Shown: in pieces, positions 16,461 through 25,987 of the stretch
Layout of the letters: each line of letters starts with the position of its first letter
Numbering within the stretch: the stretch's first letter is position 1
From: Micromonospora citrea
GTDB lineage: Bacteria; Actinomycetota; Actinomycetes; Mycobacteriales; Micromonosporaceae
DNA: 64,000 nucleotides
Assembly: GCF_900090315.1 (NCBI RefSeq)
Contig: NZ_FMHZ01000002.1
Location: 4,868,501-4,932,500 of the forward strand
Reading direction: 5' to 3'
The notes under the pieces: generated by a model
The model's database searches: none
What the model saw: the letters and a program-made list of their open reading frames with translations, nothing else
Told to the model about the DNA's origin: nothing
Program-made: the position numbers and the translations under genes

Positions 16461-17399
16461 TCAGGAGTGCGGGCAGGTGTCCCGGTACTCCTCGATCGCC
16501 GAGCCGCGGGGGGCGGGGCAGAGGAACTGCTCGTAGCGGGTGTCGTCGTCGACGAACCGCTTGAGCCACGAGATGCTGTACTTCGCCACCGTCACGTTCG
16601 ACGAGGTGGGCGCGGAGTGGCTGGCGGCGTTCAGCTCCAGGTACGCCTTGTCGAGGGTGGCCGGCAGGCTGGTGTAGAACGGCTCCGAGTGCGACGACAC
16701 CGGGGCCACCGTGTCGTTCTCGGCCCCGACGATCAGGGTGGGCACGCGCACCGAGGACCAGCTCTTCTGGGTGTGCCAGCCGGTCAGCGGGATCGCCGCC
16801 TGCAACGTGGGCCGGGTGCTGGCCGCCGAGAGGCTGCCTCCGCCGCCCATCGAGTGACCCATCACGGCGAGCCGGTTCCGGTCGATCCGGGTGCGCACGG
16901 CGCTGGTGTTGGTCAGGTGGTCGAGGGCGGCCAGCAGTTGGGTGCCCCGGCTGGCCGGCTGGTCGTACACCGACCGGGTGTCGATGGTGATGACGACGAA
17001 GCCCTGCGAGGCCAGGCGGGGGCCGAGCCAGGCGACGGAGGACTGGCGCGCGGTGAAGCCGGGGGAGATGGCGACCGCGCCGAAGGTGCCCTCGGCGGTG
17101 CTCGTCGGGTAGTAGATGGTGCCGCCGCCGAAGCCGCTGACGCTGCCGGCGGCGACGGTGGTCTGCGCGATGGCGAACGGGCCGCGGGTGGCCTCGATGC
17201 TGGCCACTGTGGGCGCGGGGCCCCGCTCGTACGGGTTGGCGGCGAGCGGCGCGGCCGGGGGCACGTCCCGGGCGCCGGCGGGTGCGGCGGGTGCGGCGGT
17301 CAGGCTCGCGCCGACCAGGGCGAGGGCCAGCAGCGGCCGGCCGGCGCGCGAGAGCCAGCGACGGTCCGGGCCGGGGTGGGTGGCGGGTACGGGTTGCAC
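16461..17399 (-). CDS. Secreted cutinase / PET-hydrolase-like polyester hydrolase
   Basis: 312-residue alpha/beta hydrolase with signal peptide ([20 protein letters not shown]). Mature sequence ([20 protein letters not shown]) matches the bacterial cutinase family of TfCut2, LCC and IsPETase. The triad is Ser183 in [10 protein letters not shown], Asp229 in GAENDTVAP and His261 in NAASHSAP. The aromatic-clamp Trp208 is in LTGWHTQ, and Cys294/Cys309 form the conserved terminal disulfide. The residue after the catalytic His is Ser262, as in IsPETase, where thermophilic cutinases have Phe. The oxyanion/clamp Tyr is replaced by Phe115 in [10 protein letters not shown]. The second IsPETase disulfide is absent. 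Likely natural substrate is cutin or another aliphatic polyester; PET activity is a possibility, not shown. Confidence 0.9.
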   Translation of the reverse strand: MQPVPATHPGPDRRWLSRAGRPLLALALVGASLTAAPAAPAGARDVPPAAPLAANPYERGPAPTVASIEATRGPFAIAQTTVAAGSVSGFGGGTIYYPTSTAEGTFGAVAISPGFTARQSSVAWLGPRLASQGFVVITIDTRSVYDQPASRGTQLLAALDHLTNTSAVRTRIDRNRLAVMGHSMGGGGSLSAASTRPTLQAAIPLTGWHTQKSWSSVRVPTLIVGAENDTVAPVSSHSEPFYTSLPATLDKAYLELNAASHSAPTSSNVTVAKYSISWLKRFVDDDTRYEQFLCPAPRGSAIEEYRDTCPHS

Positions 17400-17611
17400 G
17401 GCGACGCTCCTCGCGGGGGTGGGGGCGGTGGCGGGGGTGCGGGGCCACCGGGGGACAGATCGTCATTGATCGATGTACGTCCATCTTCGGGGTGGAGCGC
17501 GGGCGGGCGGTCATCCCGATGTGGTCATGTCAGGGGGATATGCCGCCCGTGGCGCGCACGGCCGGCCGTGTCGCGCGGCGCGGCGGCGGTGCGGGCGGGC
17601 AGGATGAGGGG

Positions 17612-19075
17612 ATGGCCGAGCCGCACGACCTCACCGCGCTGGAGCAGGCCGCCGCGATCGCCCGCGGCGAGCTGTCCAGTGTCGAGCTGGTCGAGCACCA
17701 CCTGACCCGGGTCGACGCCCTCGGCGACACGGTCGGCGCGTTCGTCACGGTCACCGCCGAGCGGGCCCGCGCGGCGGCCCGCGCCGCCGACGCCGTCCCC
17801 GCCGACGGGCGCGGCCCGCTGCACGGCGTGCCGACCGCGATCAAGGACCTCACCCTCACCGCCGGGGTGCGCACCACGTTCGGCTCCGCCGCGTTCGCCG
17901 ACTTCGTGCCGCCGGTGGACGCCGACGTGGTCCGCTTCATGGCGGCGGCCGGGCTGGTCAGCCTCGGCAAGACCACCACCTCCGAGCTGGGCTGCTCGCT
18001 CTACTCGGAAGGGCTGGTCGCGCCGCCGGCCCGCAACCCGTGGGACCTGGCGTACACGGCCGGGGGCTCCAGCGGCGGCGCGGCGGCCGCCGTCGCGGCC
18101 GGGCTGGTGCCGGTCGCCCAGGGCTCCGACGGCGGCGGCTCGCTGCGCATCCCCGCGTCGCTGTGCGGCCTGGTCGGCTACAAGCCCAGCCGGGGCCTCG
18201 TCTCCGGCGGTCCCGTCGGCTTCGGCGGCTACGGCCTGCCGACCAACGGCCCCGTCGGGCGGACGGTCGCCGACGTGGCGGCGCTGCTCGACGTGCTGGC
18301 CCGGCCCGTGCCCGGCGAGCCCTACCTGGCGCCCGCCCCGCCCGCCGGCGGCTGGCTCGCGGCGGCCCGGGCGGCCGAGCCCGGCCGGCTGCGCGTGGGC
18401 CGGTTCACCGCCCCGATGCTCGCCGACGAGCCGGTCCACCCCGACTGCGTCGCCGCCGTCGACCGGGCCGCCGCGCTGCTCACCGCCGCCGGTCACGAGG
18501 TGGTCGAGGTCCCCGCGCCGCTCGGGCCCGCCGTGTGGCCGCTGTTCGAGATCGTCTGGTACGTGCTGGCGCTCGCGCCCGTGCCGCCGGAGCGGGAGGG
18601 CCACCTGCTGCCGCTGACCCGCCACCTGCGGGCCCGGGGCGCCGAGATCTCCGCCGGCACCCTCACCACCACGCTCGGCGAGCTCCAGGCGCAGGTACGC
18701 CTCGGTCTGCGCCGCACCGCCGGGTGCGACCTGCTGCTCTGCCCGACCCTCGCCGCGCCGCAGGCGCCGATCGGCTGGTTCGCCGAGGGCGGCGATCCGG
18801 CGGAGGACTTCGACCGGCAACGCCGGTTCTCGCCGTACTGCGCCGTCTTCAACGTCACCGGCGATCCGTCCGTTTCGCTGCCGGTGGGCGTCACCGCCGA
18901 GGGGCTGCCCGTGGGGGTGCTGCTGACCGGCCGGTACGGCGCGGACGCGAGGCTGATCGCCACCGCTGCGCAACTGGAGAAGTCCAGTGGCGGGTGGGAT
19001 CGCCACCCCGCAATCTGGCGGGCCGTCGGCTCCGCTAACGTGAATGGCAGCGGAGTCGGGCGGTCGACGCCATGA
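17612..19075 (+). CDS. Amidase signature family hydrolase
   Basis: 487 residues. The Ser-cisSer-Lys triad of the family is visible: Lys in [20 protein letters not shown], and Ser residues in [20 protein letters not shown] and [20 protein letters not shown]. It hydrolyses carboxamides; no specific substrate can be inferred. Relatives include aryl-amidases and the GatA-like amidases, but gatB/gatC are not adjacent. The ATG at 17612 follows AGGATGAGGGG. The open frame extends upstream, but that part lacks amidase similarity. It is a single gene, with the promoter region of the divergent polyester hydrolase upstream. Confidence 0.88.
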   Translation: MAEPHDLTALEQAAAIARGELSSVELVEHHLTRVDALGDTVGAFVTVTAERARAAARAADAVPADGRGPLHGVPTAIKDLTLTAGVRTTFGSAAFADFVPPVDADVVRFMAAAGLVSLGKTTTSELGCSLYSEGLVAPPARNPWDLAYTAGGSSGGAAAAVAAGLVPVAQGSDGGGSLRIPASLCGLVGYKPSRGLVSGGPVGFGGYGLPTNGPVGRTVADVAALLDVLARPVPGEPYLAPAPPAGGWLAAARAAEPGRLRVGRFTAPMLADEPVHPDCVAAVDRAAALLTAAGHEVVEVPAPLGPAVWPLFEIVWYVLALAPVPPEREGHLLPLTRHLRARGAEISAGTLTTTLGELQAQVRLGLRRTAGCDLLLCPTLAAPQAPIGWFAEGGDPAEDFDRQRRFSPYCAVFNVTGDPSVSLPVGVTAEGLPVGVLLTGRYGADARLIATAAQLEKSSGGWDRHPAIWRAVGSANVNGSGVGRSTP

Positions 19076-19130
19076 TCGTCCACCCGACCCGGTCGATCGA
19101 GGTCTCTTCTTCCGCCTGGGGGCGTTGGGA

Positions 19131-19436
19131 TTGTCTGTAACCGAGACGTTGCTGGTCTTCGTCGGCATCCCGGCGGCCGCGGTGCTGGTGATCGCCGGTC
19201 TGGCGTACGCCGGCAGCCGTGGCGGCGGCGGTGGCGGCGCCAAGCGCTACCGGCCGGGCCGGCCCTTCGACTTCACTCCGGTCTGGTTCCTGGGCCGCCC
19301 GGAGCAGCTGGCCGACTCGGCCGGCACCGCGCTGGCGGCGGGCGCGCAGGCGCCGGCGCTGACCAGCCACAAGCTTGAGCGGGCCGGCATCGAGCCGCCG
19401 GCCGGTGGAACCGGAGGCGCAAGTGACCGTTGGTGA
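19131..19436 (+). CDS. Small single-pass membrane protein, conserved hypothetical
   Basis: 101 residues from a TTG start at 19131 (MSVTETLLVFVGIPAAAVLV). It has one N-terminal membrane helix (LLVFVGIPAAAVLVIAGLAYAG), a Gly-rich hinge, and a cytoplasmic region with KRYRPGRPFDFTPVWFLGRP. The PFDFTPVWF motif is, from memory, conserved in Micromonosporaceae and related actinomycetes. An upstream ATG at 19044 would overlap the amidase end and is unlikely. The end overlaps the next gene (DUF5130) by 14 bp, so the two are co-transcribed and probably function together. Confidence 0.65.
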   Translation: MSVTETLLVFVGIPAAAVLVIAGLAYAGSRGGGGGGAKRYRPGRPFDFTPVWFLGRPEQLADSAGTALAAGAQAPALTSHKLERAGIEPPAGGTGGASDRW

Positions 19437-19830
19437 GAAGCAGACCGGCGCGGGCAACCCGCCCGAGGTGCTGGACGGGCCGTTCTCGACCCGCCAGCTG
19501 CTGCGCATCGACGAGGCCCTGCGCCTGGCCGACCAGGGCACCGGGCTGGTCTTCTCGGTGTTCGTCGGCGGCCTCGACGAGCCGGTCCGGCAGCACGCCG
19601 AGCGGCTGCACCGCCAGCTCGCCGAGCCCGACCGGTCGGTGCTGATCGCGGTGTCGCCCAACCAGCGGCAGTTGGAGATCGTCACCGGTCGGCACGCCCG
19701 CAAGCGCATCCCCGACACGTACGCCCGCCTCGCCGCCCTCTCGATGGTGGCGGCCTTCGGCGGTGGCGACCTCGCCGGCGGCATCATCAACGGCCTCGAC
19801 CAGCTCGCCAGCCACGCCGGCCAGGGCTGA
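19423..19830 (+). CDS. DUF5130 family protein (TPM-like)
   Basis: 135 residues. The central region (FSTRQLLRIDEALRLADQGT, RQLEIVTGRHARKRIPDTYA) is the DUF5130 signature found across actinomycetes, distantly TPM-domain-like. The C-terminal SMVAAFGGGDLAGGIINGLD is also conserved. Function unknown. The GTG at 19423 follows GGAGGC. Coupled to the small membrane protein upstream and terminated by a T-tailed hairpin. Confidence 0.8.
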   Translation: MTVGEKQTGAGNPPEVLDGPFSTRQLLRIDEALRLADQGTGLVFSVFVGGLDEPVRQHAERLHRQLAEPDRSVLIAVSPNQRQLEIVTGRHARKRIPDTYARLAALSMVAAFGGGDLAGGIINGLDQLASHAGQG

Positions 19831-19846
19831 CCCCGACCCGTACGAC

Positions 19847-19888
19847 GACGACACCCGGTCCGCCTCGGCGGGCCGGGTGTCGTCTTTT
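19847..19888 (+). terminator. Intrinsic terminator with T-run
   Basis: Perfect 12-bp stem GACGACACCCGG (19847-19858) with its complement at 19873-19884, directly followed by TTTT. It terminates the amidase/DUF5130 unit. Confidence 0.85.
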
Positions 19889-19921
19889 CGCGGCCGGCGA
19901 CGCCCACGGCCCCGATGCGGC

Positions 19922-19956
19922 GGGGCCGGCCGCGGGCTTCCGCCCGCGCCGGCCCC
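19922..19956 (-). terminator. Hairpin terminator of pepN
   Basis: A GC-only stem of about 15 bp (19922-19937 against 19942-19956, one bulge) with a TTCC loop. It lies just beyond the pepN stop codon. Confidence 0.7.
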
Positions 19957-19972
19957 GGCCGCATACTCCCGG

Positions 19973-22531
19973 TCAGGCGCTCTGGCTGTCCTTCGCGCGG
20001 GCGGCGAGGGCGCGGACGACGCCGTCGCGGCCCTCGGCGACCAGCCGGCGCAGCGACGCCGGGTGACCCTCGCCGGCCAGCCACGCGTCGGTGGCGGCCA
20101 CCGTCTCGTCGTCCACCAGGTAGGCCGGGTACGCCTGCTGCGCGAACTCCTGCGCCGGCTCGCTGTCCCGGCCGGCCCAGACCTGGCCCACCACGGCGAA
20201 GTACTTCTCCCGGTACGGCGCGACCAGCTCGACCTGCGCGGGGTGGACGAAGCCCTGCAGCAACGCCCGGTGCCGCCAGTTCGGCAGCGCCTCCGGGCCG
20301 GTCAGCAGCGCCCACACGGCGGCCTTGTTCTCCGCCGTCGGCACCAGCGCGTGCGCGTGCGCGGCCTTCCGGTCGCCGCTGGCCGTCCGGTCCGTGGCCA
20401 GCTCCGCCTCGATCTCGTCGGGGCCGGCCGCGCCGTTGGCGACCAGCGCCTGCAGCACCGTCCAGCGCAGCTCGGTGTCGATGGTCAGGCCGGCCGGGAC
20501 GCCGGTGCCGGCCAGCCAGCCGCGCAGCGCCGCCAGGTCCTCGGCGGAGCGGGCCGCCGAGGCGTACCCCCGCGCCCAGGCGAGCTGGAAGCCGCTGCCC
20601 GGTTCCGCGGCGGCCAGCGCCGTGCGGGCGGTGCGGGCCAGCTCCGCCCAGCCGGTCGGCGCCCAGGCCGGGTCGGCGTAGTAGGTGAGCGTGGTGGTGG
20701 CCTGCCGCAGCGTCGCCGTGACCAGGTTGATGTCGGTCTCGGCGGGCAGCCCGGCCAGCACCAGCGCCACGTAGTCGCGGGCGGCCAGCTCGGCGTCCCG
20801 GGTCATGTCCCAGGCGGCCGTCCAGCACAGCGCGCGGGCCAGCGACGACTCGAGCCCGGCGATGTGCTGCACCACGGTGGACATCGACCCCACGTCCAGC
20901 CGCAGCTTGGCGTAGGTGAGGTCGTCGTCGTTGAGCAGCAGCACGTCGGCGGCGCGGACGCCGCGCAGCTCGGTCAGCTCCGTCCGGTCGCCGGCGACGT
21001 CCACCTCGACGCGCTCGCGGCGGACGAGCCGGCCGTCGGTCAGGTCGTAGAGGCCGACGCCGATCCGGTGCGTGCGCAGCGTCGGGTGCGCCGCCGGCGC
21101 CTCCTGGCGCACCACGACGCTCTCGTAGGTGCCGTCGGCGCCGACCGCCACCACCGGCCGCAGCGTGTTGACCTGCGCGGTCTCCAGCCACTGCGCGGCG
21201 AACTTGCGCAGCTCCCGGCCGGAGGCGGCCTCCAGCTCGGAGAGCAGGTCGTCGAAGGTGGCGTTGCCCCACGCGTGCTTGCCGAAGTAGGCCCGCAGCC
21301 CGGCCAGGAACGGCTCCTCGCCCACGTACGCGACCAGCTGCTTGAGCACGCTGGCGCCCTTGGCGTAGGTGATGCCGTCGAAGTTGACCTCGACGGCCTC
21401 CAGGTCCGGCATCTCGCAGTAGACCGGGTGGGTGGAGGAGAGCTGGTCCTGCCGGTAGCCCCAGTTCTTGCGGATCGACAGGAAGGTCGTCCACGCCTCG
21501 GAGAAGCGGGTGGCGTGGGTGTTGCACCAGTGGCTGGCCCACTCGGCGAACGACTCGTTCAGCCACAGGTCGTTCCACCAACGCATGGTCACCAGGTCGC
21601 CGAACCACATGTGGGCCAGCTCGTGCAGGATCGTGTTGGCCCGCTGCTCGTACTCGAAGTCGGTGACCTGGGACCGGAAGATGTAGTGCGCCTCGGCGTG
21701 GGTGACGCAGCCGAAGTTCTCCATCGCGCCGGCGTTGAAGTCGGGCACCCAGAGCTGGTCGTACTTGGGCAGCGGGTAGCGCACGCCGAACTGCTCGTGG
21801 AAGAAGTCGAAGCCCTGCTTGGTGATCAGGAACAGGTCGTCGGAGTCCATGTACTGCGCCATCGAGGCCCGGCAGTACGCACCCAGGTCGATGCCGTCGT
21901 GGCTGTCGCGCACCTCGTGGTACGGCCCGGCGCAGAGGGCGGTGATGTAGGTGCTCATCCGCACCGAGGTGGCGAAGTGCACGGTCTTGAGGCCCTCGCC
22001 GGCCGCCTCCTCGCGCTCCACCGGCATGTTGGAGACCACCTTCCAGTGGTCCGGAACGGTGGCGTGCCAGGTGTAGACGCTCTTCAGGTCGGGCTGGTCG
22101 AAGCAGGCGAAGACGCGCTGGGCGTCGGCCGTCTCGAACTGGCTGTAGAGGTAGGTCTCGCCGTCGACCGGGTCGACGGTGCGGTGCAGGCCCTGCCCGC
22201 TGTTCGAGTACGCGAAGTCCGCGTCGACCACCAGCGTGTTCTCGCTGGCCAGCCCGGTCAGCGTGAGCCCCTTCTCGGCCGACCAGTCGCCGAGGTCCAC
22301 CGGGGCGCCGTTCAGGGTCGCGGATCGTACCGAGTCGGCGGCGACCTCGATGAACGTGCTCGCGCCGGGCTCGGTGCACCGGAACCGGACCTCGGTGGTC
22401 GATCGGAAGGTGCGACCCTCGGCCGCCCGCACGGCGGTCGAGAGGTCCAGACTGATGTCGTACCCGGTCACGTCGAGCAGGCGGGCCCGCTCGGTGGCCT
22501 CGACCTGCGTCAGGTTGCGCACTCCCGGCAC
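19973..22531 (-). CDS. pepN: Aminopeptidase N (M1 family)
   Basis: 852-residue zinc aminopeptidase, the usual actinobacterial length. It removes N-terminal residues from peptides in the cytoplasm. The M1 exopeptidase motif FNAGAMENFGCVTH and the zinc site HELAHMWFGDLVTMRWWNDL, with the third ligand Glu in WLNESFAEWAS, are all intact. The C-terminal ERAP-like helical domain completes the protein (TDINLVTATLRQATTTLTYY onward). The start at 22531 (MPGVRNLTQVEATERARLLD) matches the conserved N-terminus of the actinomycete family. It is monocistronic and divergent from the nitroreductase homologue. Confidence 0.95.
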   Translation of the reverse strand: MPGVRNLTQVEATERARLLDVTGYDISLDLSTAVRAAEGRTFRSTTEVRFRCTEPGASTFIEVAADSVRSATLNGAPVDLGDWSAEKGLTLTGLASENTLVVDADFAYSNSGQGLHRTVDPVDGETYLYSQFETADAQRVFACFDQPDLKSVYTWHATVPDHWKVVSNMPVEREEAAGEGLKTVHFATSVRMSTYITALCAGPYHEVRDSHDGIDLGAYCRASMAQYMDSDDLFLITKQGFDFFHEQFGVRYPLPKYDQLWVPDFNAGAMENFGCVTHAEAHYIFRSQVTDFEYEQRANTILHELAHMWFGDLVTMRWWNDLWLNESFAEWASHWCNTHATRFSEAWTTFLSIRKNWGYRQDQLSSTHPVYCEMPDLEAVEVNFDGITYAKGASVLKQLVAYVGEEPFLAGLRAYFGKHAWGNATFDDLLSELEAASGRELRKFAAQWLETAQVNTLRPVVAVGADGTYESVVVRQEAPAAHPTLRTHRIGVGLYDLTDGRLVRRERVEVDVAGDRTELTELRGVRAADVLLLNDDDLTYAKLRLDVGSMSTVVQHIAGLESSLARALCWTAAWDMTRDAELAARDYVALVLAGLPAETDINLVTATLRQATTTLTYYADPAWAPTGWAELARTARTALAAAEPGSGFQLAWARGYASAARSAEDLAALRGWLAGTGVPAGLTIDTELRWTVLQALVANGAAGPDEIEAELATDRTASGDRKAAHAHALVPTAENKAAVWALLTGPEALPNWRHRALLQGFVHPAQVELVAPYREKYFAVVGQVWAGRDSEPAQEFAQQAYPAYLVDDETVAATDAWLAGEGHPASLRRLVAEGRDGVVRALAARAKDSQSA

Positions 22532-22733
22532 TGTTCGTCTCCATCCCGTCTCGCCGTACGCCTCGTTGGCGTCGTCACCGACCGCTCGTGACGGCCGGAT
22601 TCGAGTCTTCCATGCACGAACACCCCGCGGTGGGCGAGGTCACGCTCTCATTCCGGTGCCGGTCGATGCCCGCCGGGGTGAAGATCGCAGCATGGCGCCA
22701 GAGGCCGGCGCCCTGGTCGTGAAGGGATCCATC

Positions 22734-23357
22734 GTGAGCGAGCGTGTCGCCGTAGACATGTGGTTCGACCCCATCTGCCCGTGGGCGTGGATCACCTCCC
22801 GCTGGCTGCTGGAGGTCGAGCAGGTCCGGGAGGTGGACGTCCGCTTCCACGTGATGAGCCTGTCGGTGCTCAACGAGGGCCGGGAGCTGCCCGAGCAGTA
22901 CCAGGAGCTGATGCGTACGGGCTGGGGCCCGGTGCGGGTCTGCGTCGCGGTGGAGCAGCGGTACGGCCGCGACGCCGTCCGCAAGCTCTACACCGCGCTG
23001 GGCACCCGGATCCACCTCGGGCAGGAGAAGCTCTCGCCGGAGCTGTTCGCGGCCGCGCTGGCCGACGCCGGGCTCGACCCGGCGCTGGCGGACGCCGCCG
23101 AGAGCGCCGGTCACGACGAGGCGCTGCGGGCCAGCCACGAGGCCGGCATGCGGCCGGTCGGCACCGACGTCGGCACCCCGGTGATCCACGCGCCCGGCCC
23201 GGACGGCGGCACGGTCGCCTTCTTCGGCCCGGTGGTCACCCCGGCCCCGAAGGGCGAGGCGGCCGGTCGGCTGTGGGACGGCGTCCTGCTGGTCGCCGGC
23301 ACCCCGGGCTTCTACGAGCTCAAGCGCTCCCGGGAGCTCGGCCCCATCTTCGACTGA
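22734..23357 (+). CDS. DsbA-fold mycothiol-dependent nitroreductase homologue (Rv2466c-like)
   Basis: 207 residues of the DsbA thioredoxin-like fold. The active site is DPICPWAWITSRWLLEVE. The first Cys is kept but the position of a second Cys (CPWC in Rv2466c) is Ala, so it would act by a monothiol mechanism, as in many actinomycete homologues. WHVMSLSVLNEGRE-like sequence (FHVMSLSVLNEGRELPEQYQ) and GTDVGTPVIH (cis-Pro) complete the family pattern. The partner thiol should be mycothiol, consistent with an actinomycete host. GTG at 22734 is preceded by AAGGGA; an ATG at 22692 is an alternative start. Confidence 0.82.
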   Translation: MSERVAVDMWFDPICPWAWITSRWLLEVEQVREVDVRFHVMSLSVLNEGRELPEQYQELMRTGWGPVRVCVAVEQRYGRDAVRKLYTALGTRIHLGQEKLSPELFAAALADAGLDPALADAAESAGHDEALRASHEAGMRPVGTDVGTPVIHAPGPDGGTVAFFGPVVTPAPKGEAAGRLWDGVLLVAGTPGFYELKRSRELGPIFD

Positions 23358-23618
23358 TCCGCGTCGGCGGCCGTGCGCCGGGCCCGCACCCGACGCACGG
23401 CGCCTGCCCACGCGGCGCCGACTGCACGGCGGCATCGGTCCGCACGGTCGCACCGGCCCGCACGGCACCCCGGGCCGGCAGGGCGCTCGTCGTCGGGCGC
23501 CGCGCCGCGGCGACCTGCCGTACTCCGGCGTCACCGGGGGACCGGCGGACTCGTTCTCTTCGGTGTCCGCCGCAGCGACCCGCAGGGCCGCACCCCGCAG
23601 CTCGTGGAGGCAATCCCG

Positions 23619-24011
23619 ATGGCCAAGCACCGTGCGTCCGCTGACGACCAGTCGACCGGGGAGGAGGTGACCGAGCGCCCGCAGCCGGCGTACTGGTCGG
23701 TCGACGACTCCCGCTGGCCGGTGGTCCGCCCCGATCTGCCCGCGCACATGGCGGACCTGCTCGCCCCGCCGATCGTGGTCGGGGTCGCCCGGGTGCCGGT
23801 CACCTCCCGGCTCACCCCGCCGCCCGAGCACCGGCGCAACGCGCCGGTCGAGCACCTGCTCGCCCCCGCCGAGCACCGGCGCAACGCCCCCGCCGAGCAC
23901 CGGCCGGCGGCCGGGCCGCGGGCGGTCGTGCCCGCCGGGGCGGGCGGGTCGGGCCGGCGGTCGGCGAACGCCCCCGCGTCGGGCGGCCGGCACCGCCTGC
24001 CGGCGAAGTAG
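23619..24011 (+). CDS. Hypothetical protein with internal EHRRNAP repeat
   Basis: 130 residues, unrecognised. The ATG at 23619 follows GTGGAGG. The N-terminal half (YWSVDDSRWPVVRPDLPAHM, then ADLLAPPIVVGVARVPV) looks folded. The C-terminal half is Pro/Ala/Arg-rich and probably disordered, with two close copies of PEHRRNAP (PPEHRRNAPVEH, APAEHRRNAPAEH). Strong codon bias at third positions supports coding. No partner or function can be inferred. Confidence 0.55.
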   Translation: MAKHRASADDQSTGEEVTERPQPAYWSVDDSRWPVVRPDLPAHMADLLAPPIVVGVARVPVTSRLTPPPEHRRNAPVEHLLAPAEHRRNAPAEHRPAAGPRAVVPAGAGGSGRRSANAPASGGRHRLPAK

Positions 24012-24115
24012 CCACTCCCGTCCGGCGCCGCTCCGGCCCGGCCGCGCTTTCACCTGATGGACGTCACGCGGGTCCGGCGACGCCGGGACCTCCGCCGCCG
24101 GTAGCGTGATCGCAC

Positions 24116-25315
24116 ATGACGGTCGTGCATCCGATCGCCCGGGCCTGGATCACCACTGGCGGCACCGGCGCGCAGAACTACGACGAGTTCGCCGACGACG
24201 CGGAGATCACCGCGATCATCGAGGCGAACCCGCACAGTGCCCTCGGCATCGAGATGCCGCACCGGGCCCCGGAAAGCCTGGGCAAGTCCTTCCTCGACGC
24301 CCTGCCCGACGCGGTGGCCCGCCTCGCCGAGGCCAAGGCCGACGGCAGCTACACCCCCGCCGAGCAGGTCGTGGTCCTCTACCGGATCAGCGCGCCGGGG
24401 GAGGAGACGGCGTACGGGCTCTGGGCCATGACCGACACCGACCAGATCTCCACCCGGGCCGACGAGCCCGGCCTGGTCATCCGCAACGAGGACGTCTTCA
24501 TCGCCAAGGTGCGGGAGCGGGTGGCGCTGGCCGAGGCGCTGGGCCACCTGCTCTCGCCCGTACTCCTGCTCCAGACCGGGCGCGGCGACGAGCTGCACGC
24601 CGCGCTCGCGGCGGCGACCGACGCGGCCGGGGCGCCCGCGGCGACCGACACCGACCAGGCCGGTCGCACCCATGCCATCTGGCTGCTCGGCCCCGGCCCG
24701 CAGCAGGACGAGCTGACCGCCCTCGCGGGCGGCGGCGAGCTGGTCGTGGCCGACGGCAACCACCGCAGCCTCGCCGCGCAGACCGGCGGGCTGCCGCGCT
24801 TCCTGTCGGTGATCACCACTCCGGCGTCGGTGGCGATCCAGCCCTACAACCGTCTCGTCAGCGAGCTGACCACCACCGCCGACGAGCTGCTCGACCGGCT
24901 CCGCGCCGCCGGCGCCGAGATCACCGACCTCGACGGCCCGGTCGAGGTCCCGGCGGCCGGCGGCACCGTCCACCTCCGGCTGCCCGGCCGGGGATACGCG
25001 GTCACCCTGCCGCACGTCGGCGGCGGCCGGCTGGAGAACCTGGACCACGCGCTGGTCGAGCGGCTGCTGCTGCGCGACGCCCTCGGGCTCGACCCGGGCG
25101 ACAAGCGGATCACCTACGTCGGCGGCGACTACCCGGCGAGCTGGCTGACCGGCGAGGTCGACGCGGGCCGGGCCGAGCTGGCCGTCCTGATCGCCCCGGT
25201 GACGGTGGACGACTTCGTGGCCGTCAACCTGGCGCGGGAGAAGATGCCACGCAAGAGCACCTGGTTCACGCCGAAGGCGCGCGGCGGCCTGGTGGTCGCC
25301 GAGCTGTCCCGCTGA
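24116..25315 (+). CDS. DUF1015 family protein
   Basis: 399 residues. The central block VVADGNHRSLAAQ and TYVGGDYPASWL, the N-terminal VLYRISAPGEETAYGLWAM and the C-terminal NLAREKMPRKSTWFTPKARG are hallmarks of DUF1015 (uncharacterised, sometimes called SpoIIAA-like or HipB-like in error). The C-terminal KMPRKSTWFTPK is the most conserved. The biochemical role is unknown. In some genomes the family neighbours serine or phosphoglycerate metabolism genes; here it precedes rpiB by 71 bp, and the two may be co-transcribed. Confidence 0.85.
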   Translation: MTVVHPIARAWITTGGTGAQNYDEFADDAEITAIIEANPHSALGIEMPHRAPESLGKSFLDALPDAVARLAEAKADGSYTPAEQVVVLYRISAPGEETAYGLWAMTDTDQISTRADEPGLVIRNEDVFIAKVRERVALAEALGHLLSPVLLLQTGRGDELHAALAAATDAAGAPAATDTDQAGRTHAIWLLGPGPQQDELTALAGGGELVVADGNHRSLAAQTGGLPRFLSVITTPASVAIQPYNRLVSELTTTADELLDRLRAAGAEITDLDGPVEVPAAGGTVHLRLPGRGYAVTLPHVGGGRLENLDHALVERLLLRDALGLDPGDKRITYVGGDYPASWLTGEVDAGRAELAVLIAPVTVDDFVAVNLAREKMPRKSTWFTPKARGGLVVAELSR

Positions 25316-25386
25316 GTTGTGACGAATCCGCCCCGGGGCGCCGCCCGCGCGGCGTCCCGGGCGCGTGCCCTGAGAGACTGCGCGGT

Positions 25387-25854
25387 ATGCGCGTCTACCT
25401 GGGATCCGACCACGCCGGCTTCGAGTTGAAGGTGCACCTGGTCAACCACCTGACCAAGGAGGGGTACGACGTCGTCGACGTCGGCCCGCACGCCTTCGAC
25501 CCGGACGACGACTACCCGGCCTTCTGCCTGCACACCGGTGACCGGGTGGTGGCGGACGCCGGCAGCCTCGGGGTGGTCATCGGCGGCTCCGGCAACGGCG
25601 AGCAGATCGCCGCGAACAAGGTGCCCGGCGTCCGGGCGGCCCTCGCCTGGAACGTCGACACCGCCCAGCTCGCCCGCGAGCACAACGACGCCAACGTCGT
25701 CGCGGTCGGCGCCCGCCAGCACACCCTGGACGAGGCGACCGCCATCGTCGAGGCGTTCCTGACCACCCCGTTCTCGGGCAACGAGCGGCACGCCCGCCGG
25801 ATCGGCCAGATGGCCGACTACGAGCGCACCCGCCAGCTCCCCGACCTGCCCTGA
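25387..25854 (+). CDS. rpiB: Ribose-5-phosphate isomerase B
   Basis: 155 residues; interconverts ribose 5-phosphate and ribulose 5-phosphate in the pentose phosphate pathway. MRVYLGSDHAGFELKVHLVN, GGSGNGEQIAANKVPGVRAA and REHNDANVVAVGARQHT are the family motifs. The catalytic Cys of the enterobacterial enzyme is absent; the Glu of GNGEQIAANK serves instead, as in the mycobacterial enzyme. A strong hairpin (25864-25888) closes the unit. Confidence 0.94.
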   Translation: MRVYLGSDHAGFELKVHLVNHLTKEGYDVVDVGPHAFDPDDDYPAFCLHTGDRVVADAGSLGVVIGGSGNGEQIAANKVPGVRAALAWNVDTAQLAREHNDANVVAVGARQHTLDEATAIVEAFLTTPFSGNERHARRIGQMADYERTRQLPDLP

Positions 25855-25863
25855 GCCGCGGCA

Positions 25864-25888
25864 CCGGGCGGGGCGACGCCCCGCCCGG
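25864..25888. terminator. Hairpin terminator after rpiB
   Basis: Perfect 11-bp stem CCGGGCGGGGC (25864-25874) and complement (25878-25888) with a 3-nt loop, 10 bp after the rpiB stop. Confidence 0.75.
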
Positions 25889-25987
25889 CTCGCGGCCGCC
25901 CGAGCCACGGGCTGAGCAGCCGCGCACCGGGGGCGCGCACGGGCCGGTTCCGCCGGGCGGGCGGGTCGGCGCGGGCGCCGTCGCAAC

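Noticed and set aside
19035..22544. Long second minus-strand frame across pepN
   Set aside because: It is the wrong frame of the same strand; the GAMEN and HELAH motifs are in the other frame.
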